Assembly: GCF_000737535.1 (NCBI RefSeq) | Contig: NZ_CP006269.1 | Coordinates: 2,725,001-2,789,000, forward strand | Length of the DNA: 64,000 bases | Direction of reading: 5' to 3' | Source: Synechococcus sp. KORDI-100 | GTDB taxonomy: Bacteria; Cyanobacteriota; Cyanobacteriia; PCC-6307; Cyanobiaceae | In this document: positions 9,854 through 18,218 of the stretch, in pieces | Layout: every line of letters starts with the position of its first letter | How positions within the stretch are numbered: position 1 is the stretch's first letter | The notes under the pieces: model-generated | Database searches by the model: none | Told to the model about the DNA's origin: nothing | Seen by the model: only the letters and a program-made list of their open reading frames with translations | Translations under genes and position numbers: made by a program

Positions 9854-11533
9854 TTGAGCCTCCGCTTCAGCCGGGTCCTGTTCGCATCCCGAACCGCCCT
9901 GTTCAGGAACGCGAGCGTCAGGAACAGGCGCCTCCCCCCCCACGTGCTGCAGCCGGAGTCAGCACCATCTGCTGAACCTCCTGTTGAGCAAGCAGATCCA
10001 AGGGAACAGCCCTCGGCCTGGGGTCCTGGTCTTCAGGGTCGAGTTCCCTACAACTCAGCTGAACTCAGTTACATCTTCAAAGCCTGCAGCTCAGCTGATG
10101 CCTCGAAACGATTGAACGCCTGTGCCGCAGCACTCACGGCACGACTCGTGGCTGACGGCTACATCAACAGCCGTGTGTATGCGCAACCAACCCCAGCCCC
10201 TGGGGTCCTGGAGGTGGTGCTTGGCGTGATCGCAGAACTGCGCATCAGCAGTGATGACGACGCTCTCAAGGAGCAGGTCGAGAAGCAGCTCGCCCCCCTC
10301 GTCGGCTCTGTTTTGCATCTGCCGACGCTGGAAGAAGCCCTGGTCGATATGCGTCGTCGTGGCGTGGGATCGATTCAAGGCAACATGGGCCGCCTGGGCA
10401 GTGACCCCACACAGGCCGTCATCAATCTTGCGGTGGAGCCCGCTCCACCCACCCCGCTCCAGGGGGATCTGAGTGTCAGTAACACCGGTAATGCCGGCAG
10501 TGGCGAATGGCGCGCCATGGCGACTCTCCTGCAGAACGATCTGATACGCCGGGGGGATTCAGCCCTGCTGTTCCTCGAATTGAACGCCGATGGAGAACTC
10601 GAGCTCGGCACGGGCTTGGTGTCGGCCACATACACCTGGCCATTGAGCGACACCTGGTCGCTTACAGGATCTTTCGGCAGCAGCTACCGACGTTTCGTTG
10701 AATTCGACAAGCCGTTCTACAACTTCAGTTTCCGCACCTTGCAGGGACTGCTGCAGGTTGAAACGCTCCTGCAACAGAGCAAGAGCTTCAGCTGGACGGC
10801 ATTCGCCGGGATCAGCGCCAACCGCAATGACAGCTTCGAATCCGGTGGAAAACCCAGCATTCCTCTGATCGCCGGCGGCGCCAATCTCTTCGATTTGGGA
10901 GATGGCGACTGGGACAGCTGGAGTCGAAGCGGATATCTCAGAGTTGGAACGACTCTCAGCGGGATCGCAGGGAACGCCTTCTGGACGACCAACATCTACG
11001 CCATGCAAGGCCTCGCTGGTCTCAGCCCCAATCAGCACCTCAACAACATGGCCGCCATGGGCATTGAACCGGGGAAGGCTCGCGCCGTGGGAGGCCTCGG
11101 GGACGTGTCCTGGAGTTTGTCTCCAAGCACAAACCTCAACCTTCGCGCCGCTGGACAGGTCGCTCTCAACCCCCTGCCAGGGAGCATGACCTTTGTCCTG
11201 GGCAGTGATGTTGGCTTGAAGGGCCTGCCAGGGACTGTGATCAGCGGAGGCAACGGTTGGCTGGGCACCGCTGACCTGGTCTGGACCGCGTGGCGTCAGG
11301 CGGATCAGAGCGTTGAGCTCATTCCATTCATCGGCATGGGAGGCGTCCAGAGCGAGGGAGACCGCTTTCACAACACCATCGGATCCGGAGGCCTGATGGG
11401 TCGCTATCGCCGCGGACGCTTTGAGGTGGAGCTCGGCTGGGTCGACACGTTCAGCAGTGACGATGATGCCGGCATCTGGAATGAATGGGTTCTTGGCAAC
11501 GGCTTGTACACCAAGGTCCGCTACAGCTTCTAG
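9854..11533 (+). CDS. TpsB outer-membrane transporter (ShlB/FhaC/HecB family), N-terminus apparently frameshifted
   Basis: The frame encodes a POTRA region (about GRVPYNSAELSYIFKAC through INLAVEP) followed by a beta-barrel ending in the phenylalanine-terminated strand KVRYSF, as expected of Omp85/TpsB porins. It should secrete the divergently encoded TpsA exoprotein across the outer membrane. Only a TTG directly after an in-frame stop is available as start. It gives an Arg-rich N-terminus with no Sec signal. In another frame, bases 9832-9941 read LFLAQLIEPPLQPGPVRIP then a Gln/Arg/Pro-rich stretch, typical of the mature TpsB N-terminus. That text joins the main frame if one C is removed from the run of eight C at 9934-9941. 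The annotated start is therefore provisional. Confidence 0.8.
   Translation: MSLRFSRVLFASRTALFRNASVRNRRLPPHVLQPESAPSAEPPVEQADPREQPSAWGPGLQGRVPYNSAELSYIFKACSSADASKRLNACAAALTARLVADGYINSRVYAQPTPAPGVLEVVLGVIAELRISSDDDALKEQVEKQLAPLVGSVLHLPTLEEALVDMRRRGVGSIQGNMGRLGSDPTQAVINLAVEPAPPTPLQGDLSVSNTGNAGSGEWRAMATLLQNDLIRRGDSALLFLELNADGELELGTGLVSATYTWPLSDTWSLTGSFGSSYRRFVEFDKPFYNFSFRTLQGLLQVETLLQQSKSFSWTAFAGISANRNDSFESGGKPSIPLIAGGANLFDLGDGDWDSWSRSGYLRVGTTLSGIAGNAFWTTNIYAMQGLAGLSPNQHLNNMAAMGIEPGKARAVGGLGDVSWSLSPSTNLNLRAAGQVALNPLPGSMTFVLGSDVGLKGLPGTVISGGNGWLGTADLVWTAWRQADQSVELIPFIGMGGVQSEGDRFHNTIGSGGLMGRYRRGRFEVELGWVDTFSSDDDAGIWNEWVLGNGLYTKVRYSF
9934..9941 (+). repeat. C8 homopolymer at the apparent tpsB frameshift
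   Basis: Eight consecutive C bases sit exactly where the TpsB-like reading changes frame. With seven C the upstream Pro/Gln-rich reading and the POTRA/barrel reading become continuous. Confidence 0.7.
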
Positions 11534-11654
11534 TGAGATGCTCGGGCCCTAATCGCCGTCGATCGTCTTCCTGGGAACTGGCTCGAAACGCCTGTCTCAT
11601 CTGGACGACACCCAAGGCGATATGGCAACGGCACTTGTTCTGTCTTGAGCACCC

Positions 11655-13088
11655 TTAACGCTGCGACACCGAAAACAGGTTGACTCCTGCAGGTTCGAAA
11701 CAGCACTGGGTTGCATCCTGAGCGAATCCGGCCGCCTGTGCCAGGCGCAGCATGTCGGCTTCATCCCGATGAATCAAGCGCCAATCCAGCAGGTGATCCA
11801 TCAAGCCGCGGGTGGGGTTACTTGTATGAAAGTTGCCGAGAATCGAACGCCCGCCAGGAGCCAAGCTGGCGTGAATCCAAGCCTGCAATCGCGTCACAAT
11901 GCGATCGTCGAAGTAATCAATCAGGCCGATCGAATAGATCAGATGCTGAGGTTCCAGCTCCAACGTCTGTCGGCCAATGCAGAGATGCAAGAGATTGCGT
12001 CGCTCCAGCCGCACCTGCGACTCAAGCCCCTCCCCGATCAGACGTTCTCGCACGTACTGGAGAGCCTGCTCGTCGACATCCACAAGGGTGAAGCTCACCT
12101 GCGCGGCCAGCTCTGAATCCTGAAGAAGGATGTCAAAAACCTCTGCAGCGGGACCACAGGCCAAGCTGGTCACCCTTACCGGGCGTTGATCTGTGAGCGT
12201 CAGGGCCCGCTGCAGTTCCCCTCGCAACAGCCCACGGCGATTGCGTACCGCCTTCGCAGCGGGTTGATCCAGAAAGCAACGATCAAGGAGGCTGCCCAAC
12301 TCACCAGCACCTCCTGGCTCATCCGCATACATCCAGGCAATCGTGAGGAAATCCCCCGCATAACCCCTCGGCTTGCGATACATCCGCTCCGCGGAACGGG
12401 TCAGCAGCAAATAAGGCAACAGCTCCAGACGCAAAGCCTGGAGGGCCGGAGTCTCGGCAGCTGGCTTGTCCCCGGAGAGCGGGGGAAAGAGACTCCCGGT
12501 CAGACGCACCAGGTTGTCAAAGGCTGCGGCCAGATCACGCCGCAACACGGCATCTGGTTCGCTGCGTCGCAGATCAACCTCCACTGCTGCTGCGCATTGC
12601 TTGAACCTCTGCACAGCCAGCAGCAAAGGCTCAGGCATGACGGACGACGCGCCGCGGCCAGTGACTCCGTCACGCACCTGCTGGTGGGTCTGGGTCAGCA
12701 ACCGCTGGGCATTGATCGCTGCCAGAGCCTTGAACAAGCGCTGTCCCTGGGCAGGATCCCGTTCCATCACGGTCTCCAGACCAGACCGGGACAACCGAAG
12801 GGCCTCGACAGGCTCGAGGGCAAACACACTGGCCCGAGCTGTCCCCCCCAGCAGATAGGAAATATCTCCAAGAACGCTTCCCGGTCCCAGACGTGGGGCC
12901 TGGTTCCCCTGGAAGCCCTGCCAACAAGCTTTGACCACACCCGACGTGAGCAGGATCAGATCATCTGAAACCTGGCCTTCCTGAATCAAACAATCCCCCG
13001 ACGCGAAGGTGCAGGGCTCGACATCGGCGAATGCCTTGTCGACTGCACCTTCGAGGGCCTGCAGGAGAAGCAGCGATTCGGCTTTCAA
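11655..13088 (-). CDS. Cyclic-nucleotide-binding domain fused to a SAM-dependent methyltransferase
   Basis: This is a 477-residue fusion. Residues ~20-130 form a cNMP-binding (Crp-like) beta-roll (FASGDCLIQEGQVSDDLILL, GPGSVLGDISYLLGG, RASVFALEPVEALRLS). After a helical linker, the segment RMYRKPRGYAGDF (about residue 225) and a Rossmann domain follow, with VTSLACGPAAEVFDIL as SAM motif I, FTLVDVDEQAL as the acidic strand, and IYSIGLIDYF downstream. No HTH is present, so it is not a transcription factor. Some relatives carry names referring to 3-hydroxypalmitate methyl ester synthesis; I cannot confirm that activity. The start is TTG at 13088 with GAGG eight bases upstream. It lies in a neighbourhood rich in cyclic-nucleotide genes, so allosteric control by cAMP or cGMP is plausible. 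Confidence 0.8.
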   Translation of the reverse strand: MKAESLLLLQALEGAVDKAFADVEPCTFASGDCLIQEGQVSDDLILLTSGVVKACWQGFQGNQAPRLGPGSVLGDISYLLGGTARASVFALEPVEALRLSRSGLETVMERDPAQGQRLFKALAAINAQRLLTQTHQQVRDGVTGRGASSVMPEPLLLAVQRFKQCAAAVEVDLRRSEPDAVLRRDLAAAFDNLVRLTGSLFPPLSGDKPAAETPALQALRLELLPYLLLTRSAERMYRKPRGYAGDFLTIAWMYADEPGGAGELGSLLDRCFLDQPAAKAVRNRRGLLRGELQRALTLTDQRPVRVTSLACGPAAEVFDILLQDSELAAQVSFTLVDVDEQALQYVRERLIGEGLESQVRLERRNLLHLCIGRQTLELEPQHLIYSIGLIDYFDDRIVTRLQAWIHASLAPGGRSILGNFHTSNPTRGLMDHLLDWRLIHRDEADMLRLAQAAGFAQDATQCCFEPAGVNLFSVSQR

Positions 13089-13158
13089 AACACAAACCTC
13101 AGGCCAGTGACCCGAGGGTATGCAGACCTGGAAGTGCCGTCAGTTCATCAGCTAGTCC

Positions 13159-13617
13159 TCAGGATTCGACGCGCCAGGTTTGATCGGATGGTGTCCAGTC
13201 GTTCAGCTCCTCAGCGGAGAACCAGAGACCAATTTCAAAGGCCGCCGTCTCCGGTGCATCGGACCCGTGAATCACATTCCGTCCGATGTTCACCGCGAGG
13301 TCTCCACGAATCGTGCCCGGCTCCGCCTCCAGCGGCTTTGTGGCACCGATCAGCTTGCGTGCGCTGGCGATGACGCCATCGCCTTCCCAGACCATGGCCA
13401 CCACAGGGCCGGAGGTGATGAACTCCACCAAACCGGCGAAGAACGGGCGCTCCTTATGCACTCCGTAGTGCTGCTCTGCAAGCTCACGGCTGGGGGTGAT
13501 CTGCTTCAGGCCAACCAATTTGAAGCCTTTGCGCTCGAAGCGACCAACGATCTCGCCAACGAGACCACGCTGCACGCCGTCCGGCTTGATCGCGACGAAA
13601 GAACGTTCGGCGCCCAT
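13159..13617 (-). CDS. ndk: Nucleoside diphosphate kinase
   Basis: This 152-residue Ndk has normal family length. The enzyme transfers the gamma-phosphate between NTPs and NDPs via a phosphohistidine, visible as H117 in [11 protein letters not shown]. The N-terminus [20 protein letters not shown] is diagnostic. I chose the ATG at 13617. An upstream in-frame start at 13671 would add 18 residues with no family counterpart and would crowd the divergent speA promoter. The gene lies 70 bp upstream of the start of the cNMP-binding methyltransferase gene, in the same direction, so a shared transcript is possible. Confidence 0.96.
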   Translation of the reverse strand: MGAERSFVAIKPDGVQRGLVGEIVGRFERKGFKLVGLKQITPSRELAEQHYGVHKERPFFAGLVEFITSGPVVAMVWEGDGVIASARKLIGATKPLEAEPGTIRGDLAVNIGRNVIHGSDAPETAAFEIGLWFSAEELNDWTPSDQTWRVES

Positions 13618-13723
13618 GAAAAAAGCAAGTGATGCCGAGCCATCGTCAACGGCGACCCTGCCACTTGGCAAGCGCAGGGTGGGCTAATGCCTCTATCTTT
13701 CGAAGGTTTTCCAGCGGCTCGCC

Positions 13724-15655
13724 ATGGTGCTGACCGGAACGAAGCAGTCCTGGTCTGTGGCGCGCAGCGCTGAGCTCTATGGCTTGGATCGCTGGGGAGA
13801 TCCCTATTTCTCGATCAACGCCAAGGGCAACGTGGTGGTCCAGCCCCGTGGGGATCGGGGCGGCAGCCTCGACCTGATGGAGCTGCTCAGGGGACTTGAA
13901 GCGCGCGATCTGCAGACACCGTTGCTGATCCGTTTCGACGACATCCTTGAGGATCGGCTTGAACGGCTCCATGCCGCCTTTGAGCGCGCCATCGCTCACT
14001 ACGACTACAGCGGGCGCTATCAGGGTGTGTTCCCGATCAAGTGCAACCAGCAGCGGCATGTTGTTGAACATCTGGTGGAGGCTGGCGACCGCTGGAATTT
14101 CGGGTTGGAAGCCGGCAGCAAAGCTGAACTGCTGATCGCGCTCTCACTGACCCGCAACCCCGACGCCCTGCTGATCTGCAATGGCTACAAGGATCGCCGT
14201 TACATCGAGACGGCAATCCTGGCTCGTCGACTCGGGCACCAGCCGGTGGTGGTGATCGAACAGACGGACGAAGTCGAGCGGATCATTGCCGCCAGTCACG
14301 ACCTGGGAGCCTCGCCGTTCATCGGCATCCGCGCGAAACTGTCAAGCCGCAGTACCGGCCGCTGGGGAAGCTCCGTCGGAGCACGGGCCAAGTTCGGCCT
14401 CGACCTCGCCGAAATGCTCCAGACCGTGCAAGCCCTTGAGAAGGCTGGGCTTCTCAAGGACCTTCGCTTGCTGCACTTTCACATCGGCAGCCAGATCAAT
14501 GACATCGCCGTTCTCAAAGATGCCCTTCAGGAAGCCGGTCAGATCTATGTCGAGCTGACCCGTCTCGGCGCTCCGATGGGATTTCTGGATGTCGGCGGCG
14601 GGCTTGGGATCGACTACGACGGCAGTCGGACCGCCTCTTCAGCCTCGACCAATTATTCCCTGCAGAACTACGCCAACGATGTGGTCGCCACGGTTCGGGA
14701 GTGCTGCCAACCCCATGGAATCCCCGTACCGACCTTGGTGAGTGAAAGCGGCCGGGCCATCGCCAGCCACTTTTCGGTCCTGGTCTTCAATGTTCTGGGC
14801 TGCAGTCACACACCGGAGGAGGAGCCGCCACTGGAGCCGGAAGAACCTCTCCCAGTCCGCAACCTCCGTGACACGCTTGGCCAGATCCGCAGCCTGAGTG
14901 AACACGACACTGCCCTGCTGCAGGAGGCCTGGAACGATGCCATCAAATTCCGGGATGACGCCATGGCCGCTTTTCGGCTGGGGTACATCCGACTGAATCA
15001 GCGCGCCAAGGCGGAGCAACTCACCTGGACCTGTGCCAGGGAGATCAGTCAGCGGCTGCCGAAGGATCAACCCATCCATGAAGACCTGCGTGGTCTGCAA
15101 CGGGCCCTCTCGTGCACCTACTACGCCAACCTGTCCGTGTTTCGATCAGCGCCGGACACCTGGGCCATCGATCAACTCTTTCCTGTCATGCCGGTCCACC
15201 GACTGAATGAACAACCAACGGAACTGGGACATTTCGCCGATCTGACCTGCGACTCGGACGGAAAGCTGGCGAAATTCATTGATTCCGGCCAGACCAAATC
15301 GCTGCTTGAGCTTCACAAGCTGAGGGATGGTGAGCCTTACCGCGTCGGCATGTTCCTTGGCGGGGCTTATCAGGAGGTGATGGGAAACCTGCACAACCTG
15401 TTCGGAAGCACCAACGCCGTCCATGTGCGCCTGAATCCCGGTGGAGCCGGGTATGTGCTGGACCATGTTCTGCGGGGAGATACCAATGCCGATGTGCTGG
15501 AGGTGATGCAGCACGATCCCGAACTTCTTCTGGAACGCCTGCGGCAGGGTTCCGAGGCGGCCATCCAACGTGGAGATCTCGACATCAGCGACTCCCGCCG
15601 CCTTATGGATCACCTCCGCCTCAGCCTGGGACAGACCACCTATCTGGAGGAATGA
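13724..15655 (+). CDS. speA: Biosynthetic arginine decarboxylase
   Basis: This 643-residue fold-III PLP enzyme converts arginine to agmatine, the first step of the cyanobacterial polyamine route. The PLP-binding lysine is K106 in VFPIKCNQQ. HFHIGSQINDI, DVGGGLGIDYDGS and SESGRAIASH are the usual PLP-phosphate and substrate-binding stretches, and length matches SpeA. ATG start at 13724, about 106 bp from divergent ndk. The stop codon overlaps the adenylate cyclase start as ATGA at 15652-15655. A polyamine enzyme and a signalling cyclase are thus probably cotranscribed and coupled, which is an unusual pairing. Confidence 0.96.
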   Translation: MVLTGTKQSWSVARSAELYGLDRWGDPYFSINAKGNVVVQPRGDRGGSLDLMELLRGLEARDLQTPLLIRFDDILEDRLERLHAAFERAIAHYDYSGRYQGVFPIKCNQQRHVVEHLVEAGDRWNFGLEAGSKAELLIALSLTRNPDALLICNGYKDRRYIETAILARRLGHQPVVVIEQTDEVERIIAASHDLGASPFIGIRAKLSSRSTGRWGSSVGARAKFGLDLAEMLQTVQALEKAGLLKDLRLLHFHIGSQINDIAVLKDALQEAGQIYVELTRLGAPMGFLDVGGGLGIDYDGSRTASSASTNYSLQNYANDVVATVRECCQPHGIPVPTLVSESGRAIASHFSVLVFNVLGCSHTPEEEPPLEPEEPLPVRNLRDTLGQIRSLSEHDTALLQEAWNDAIKFRDDAMAAFRLGYIRLNQRAKAEQLTWTCAREISQRLPKDQPIHEDLRGLQRALSCTYYANLSVFRSAPDTWAIDQLFPVMPVHRLNEQPTELGHFADLTCDSDGKLAKFIDSGQTKSLLELHKLRDGEPYRVGMFLGGAYQEVMGNLHNLFGSTNAVHVRLNPGGAGYVLDHVLRGDTNADVLEVMQHDPELLLERLRQGSEAAIQRGDLDISDSRRLMDHLRLSLGQTTYLEE

Positions 15656-17544
15656 CCTCTCCCGCCCAGCTGGCCCGGCGGATCGCCCCCTACCTGGGAG
15701 CCTTCGTTGCGCTTGTGCTGCTGCGCACCACCGGACTGGCACAGACCATTGATCTTGTGCTGTACGACCTGGTGATCCACCGACGACCGGCCGAGTCCGG
15801 CCAGACGACGGACATCACCCTGATCGGGATCGAGGAGAGCGATCTCAGGCGCTTCCAATGGCCGGTGGACGATGCCTTGCTGTGCCGTGCCATTGACACT
15901 CTCCATGGCAACGGAGCGATTGCCATCGGCTTTGATCTCTACCGGGACGTCGGCGTGGGTCCACAGCAGCAATGTCTGCGGGATCGGTTCAGGACGAACC
16001 CGACTTTGATCTCGATCTCCAACGTGGCCGCCGGCATCGGTCCAGTCCCCGGGACGCCGGCGAAGCGGCAGTCCTACAACGACATGACGGTGGACGCCGA
16101 TGGTGTGCTACGCCGTGATCTTGTGCACGTCACCGGCCAGGATGAATCCATGGTGGCCTTTCCCATGCGGGTGATGGAGGTCGCCACGGGAGACAGCAGC
16201 CTGCGCAGGGCGATCGAAGCTGGGACCCACCATGGCGCCTGGGTCGGTGCCAACTCCGGGGGCTACCACAACGAGGCGGAAGCCGACCTCGGCGTTCAGA
16301 GTCTGCTGCTGTTCCGGGAGCCCGGCAGCTACCGCCAGTACAACCTCGGCCAACTCCTCGATGGTGAGATTCCTCAGGAGTCGATCCGGGACAGGATTGT
16401 GCTGATCGGCAGTACGGCTCCATCCTTGCGCGATCTCTTCGAAGTACCCCACAGCCGCTTCCATCAGGGAAGCGAGCTGTTCCAGATTGCAGGCCTGGAA
16501 ATCCATGCCAATCGCATCGCCGCCCTGCTGGACCAACGCAGCCAAACAATGCCGGTCGGCTGGATCATGCCCGGTTGGGGCAATCTCTTGCTCGTGCTGA
16601 TCAGCGGCATCGGTGGGGTGCTGCTGGGCGAACGCATCCAGAAACTGCAGCGCAGTGAGATGGTGACCTCAGCGGCCGCAGCCAGTCTCGGCGGAGGGCT
16701 GTTGCTGCTGCTGTCCCAACTGCACGTCTGGATTGGTGTGGTGATGCCCGTCAGTGCACTTCTCGGCATGAGCGGTGCCGCCTGGGTGCGACGCGGAGCC
16801 ATCAGCCAGCAGCATTCGCAACAGATCCGTCGGCTGCTGGGGCAGACCACCTCACCGGCCGTGGCTCAGCAATTGTGGAATCAACGGGAGGACCTGCTGC
16901 GAGACGGACGCTTCAAGGGTCAGCAGCTGCCTGTCACCGTGCTGTTCATCGACACAGCCGATTTCACTTCGGTCTCTGAACAGCTGGAACCTGGGGAGCT
17001 GATGGATTGGCTAAACCGAGGCATGGCGGTCTGCATTCCCGCTGTCACCCGTCGGGGTGGAATGGTCAACAAATTCACGGGCGATGGAATGCTGGCTGTG
17101 TTCGGAGTACCCATTCGCTCTGATCCCGCAGCCGAAGCCGCAGCCGCCATCGAAGCTGCCATCGAGATCAACACCGGACTCCTACAGCTGAATGAGGAAT
17201 TCCTGCGACAGCAGGCGCCGCAGATGCGGATGCGCGCCGGCATCAGTTCAGGAGTGGCCCTGGTGGGATCGATGGGCAGCTCAGAGCGGATCGAATACGC
17301 CGTGATCGGGGATTCTGTGAACTGTGCGTCCCGACTGGAGAGTCTGGAGAAGACCCGTCATGAGGGCGCACTGCGTGTTCTTGTGTCTGACAGCACCTTG
17401 AATCTGCTGGATGCTGAATTTCGAGATCGCCTGCCCCTGGATCACTGGGGGCCGATTCAGGTGCGCGGTCGCGAAGCGGCCATCTCGGTGCACGAACTCA
17501 GGATGGACACAGCACCGGCAGACTGGCCGGCCAGCCAGCACTGA
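15652..17544 (+). CDS. CHASE2-domain membrane adenylate cyclase (class III)
   Basis: This is a 630-residue receptor cyclase. An N-terminal membrane segment (about residues 10-25) precedes a CHASE2 extracytoplasmic sensor domain (about 35-290), two or three further hydrophobic segments (about 300-390), and a class III nucleotidyl cyclase domain from about 425. The metal-binding aspartates are D434 in VLFIDTADFTS and D478 in NKFTGDGMLAVFG. K474 and the aspartate of AVIGDSVNCASRLE fit adenine specificity, so cAMP is the probable product. It starts with ATG inside the speA stop (ATGA). Its last 47 bp overlap the convergent DUF928 gene. The ligand of CHASE2 is unknown. Confidence 0.92.
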   Translation: MTSPAQLARRIAPYLGAFVALVLLRTTGLAQTIDLVLYDLVIHRRPAESGQTTDITLIGIEESDLRRFQWPVDDALLCRAIDTLHGNGAIAIGFDLYRDVGVGPQQQCLRDRFRTNPTLISISNVAAGIGPVPGTPAKRQSYNDMTVDADGVLRRDLVHVTGQDESMVAFPMRVMEVATGDSSLRRAIEAGTHHGAWVGANSGGYHNEAEADLGVQSLLLFREPGSYRQYNLGQLLDGEIPQESIRDRIVLIGSTAPSLRDLFEVPHSRFHQGSELFQIAGLEIHANRIAALLDQRSQTMPVGWIMPGWGNLLLVLISGIGGVLLGERIQKLQRSEMVTSAAAASLGGGLLLLLSQLHVWIGVVMPVSALLGMSGAAWVRRGAISQQHSQQIRRLLGQTTSPAVAQQLWNQREDLLRDGRFKGQQLPVTVLFIDTADFTSVSEQLEPGELMDWLNRGMAVCIPAVTRRGGMVNKFTGDGMLAVFGVPIRSDPAAEAAAAIEAAIEINTGLLQLNEEFLRQQAPQMRMRAGISSGVALVGSMGSSERIEYAVIGDSVNCASRLESLEKTRHEGALRVLVSDSTLNLLDAEFRDRLPLDHWGPIQVRGREAAISVHELRMDTAPADWPASQH

Positions 17545-18160
17545 TCACATCGGCCAGGCCAAACGTCGACAGCGTCGCCTCGGTGGGCACAGACGTTCCA
17601 CAGCTGCGACGCAGACCTCCGATCGCCCTGTCGACGGCGGAATCCTCCGGACTCCGACTGGGCAAAAGCAGGCTGACAGCCGGCGGAAACGACGTCGAGA
17701 CGAAAGCGAGCGGGTCCTCTGATTCACCAGCCTCAGACCCACACTGGAAAAAGGATTCCCACACCGTGGGCTGCGTGACCGGAGCGACGCGGAAAACAAG
17801 GATTCCAGCTGGTGCCGAAGGGACGATTCGGGACGGACGCGGAGCTCCGGAATCCGGCTTCAGGTGAATGCTGAGGGGCACCGGCGTCGCCGTGGGACCC
17901 AGCAGAACAGCGAGATCTCCCGACGGCGGCAATCCATAGACACTGGTGTCCGGCACGAGATGCGCCACCAGGCGACTGGAACATTCACCACGTGTGCCCC
18001 CCCCAACCCGACGACCGGGGAAACGACTGCGGGGATCGGTTAGGCCATGGGGGCTGAGACCCAGGCTGCAACTAATCAACCCTGCAATCACCAGGGCCAC
18101 GCCGCAGCCGCGAAACCGGACTGACTGGAGCTGAACGAATGAAGGTTTCAAGAGCGACAA
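17498..18160 (-). CDS. DUF928-family exported protein
   Basis: This is a 220-residue protein with an uncleaved or lipoprotein-like hydrophobic N-terminus (residues ~15-36). The DUF928 hallmark FPGRRVGGGTRGEC is followed by a cysteine-containing beta-rich domain (LVAHLVPDTSVYG, PAGILVFRVAP). No enzymatic function is known for the family. From general knowledge, DUF928 genes often sit near CHAT, haemagglutinin-type and CHASE2 genes in cyanobacteria, which fits this locus. The start is TTG at 18160, with another TTG nine bases in. Its 3' end overlaps the cyclase gene by 47 bp on the opposite strand. Confidence 0.7.
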   Translation of the reverse strand: MSLLKPSFVQLQSVRFRGCGVALVIAGLISCSLGLSPHGLTDPRSRFPGRRVGGGTRGECSSRLVAHLVPDTSVYGLPPSGDLAVLLGPTATPVPLSIHLKPDSGAPRPSRIVPSAPAGILVFRVAPVTQPTVWESFFQCGSEAGESEDPLAFVSTSFPPAVSLLLPSRSPEDSAVDRAIGGLRRSCGTSVPTEATLSTFGLADVISAGWPASLPVLCPS

Positions 18161-18218
18161 GAGCTCAGCAGCTCAATGCTGACGACATCGGAGGGAGGCG
18201 GAAAGCAGACCATCTCAA

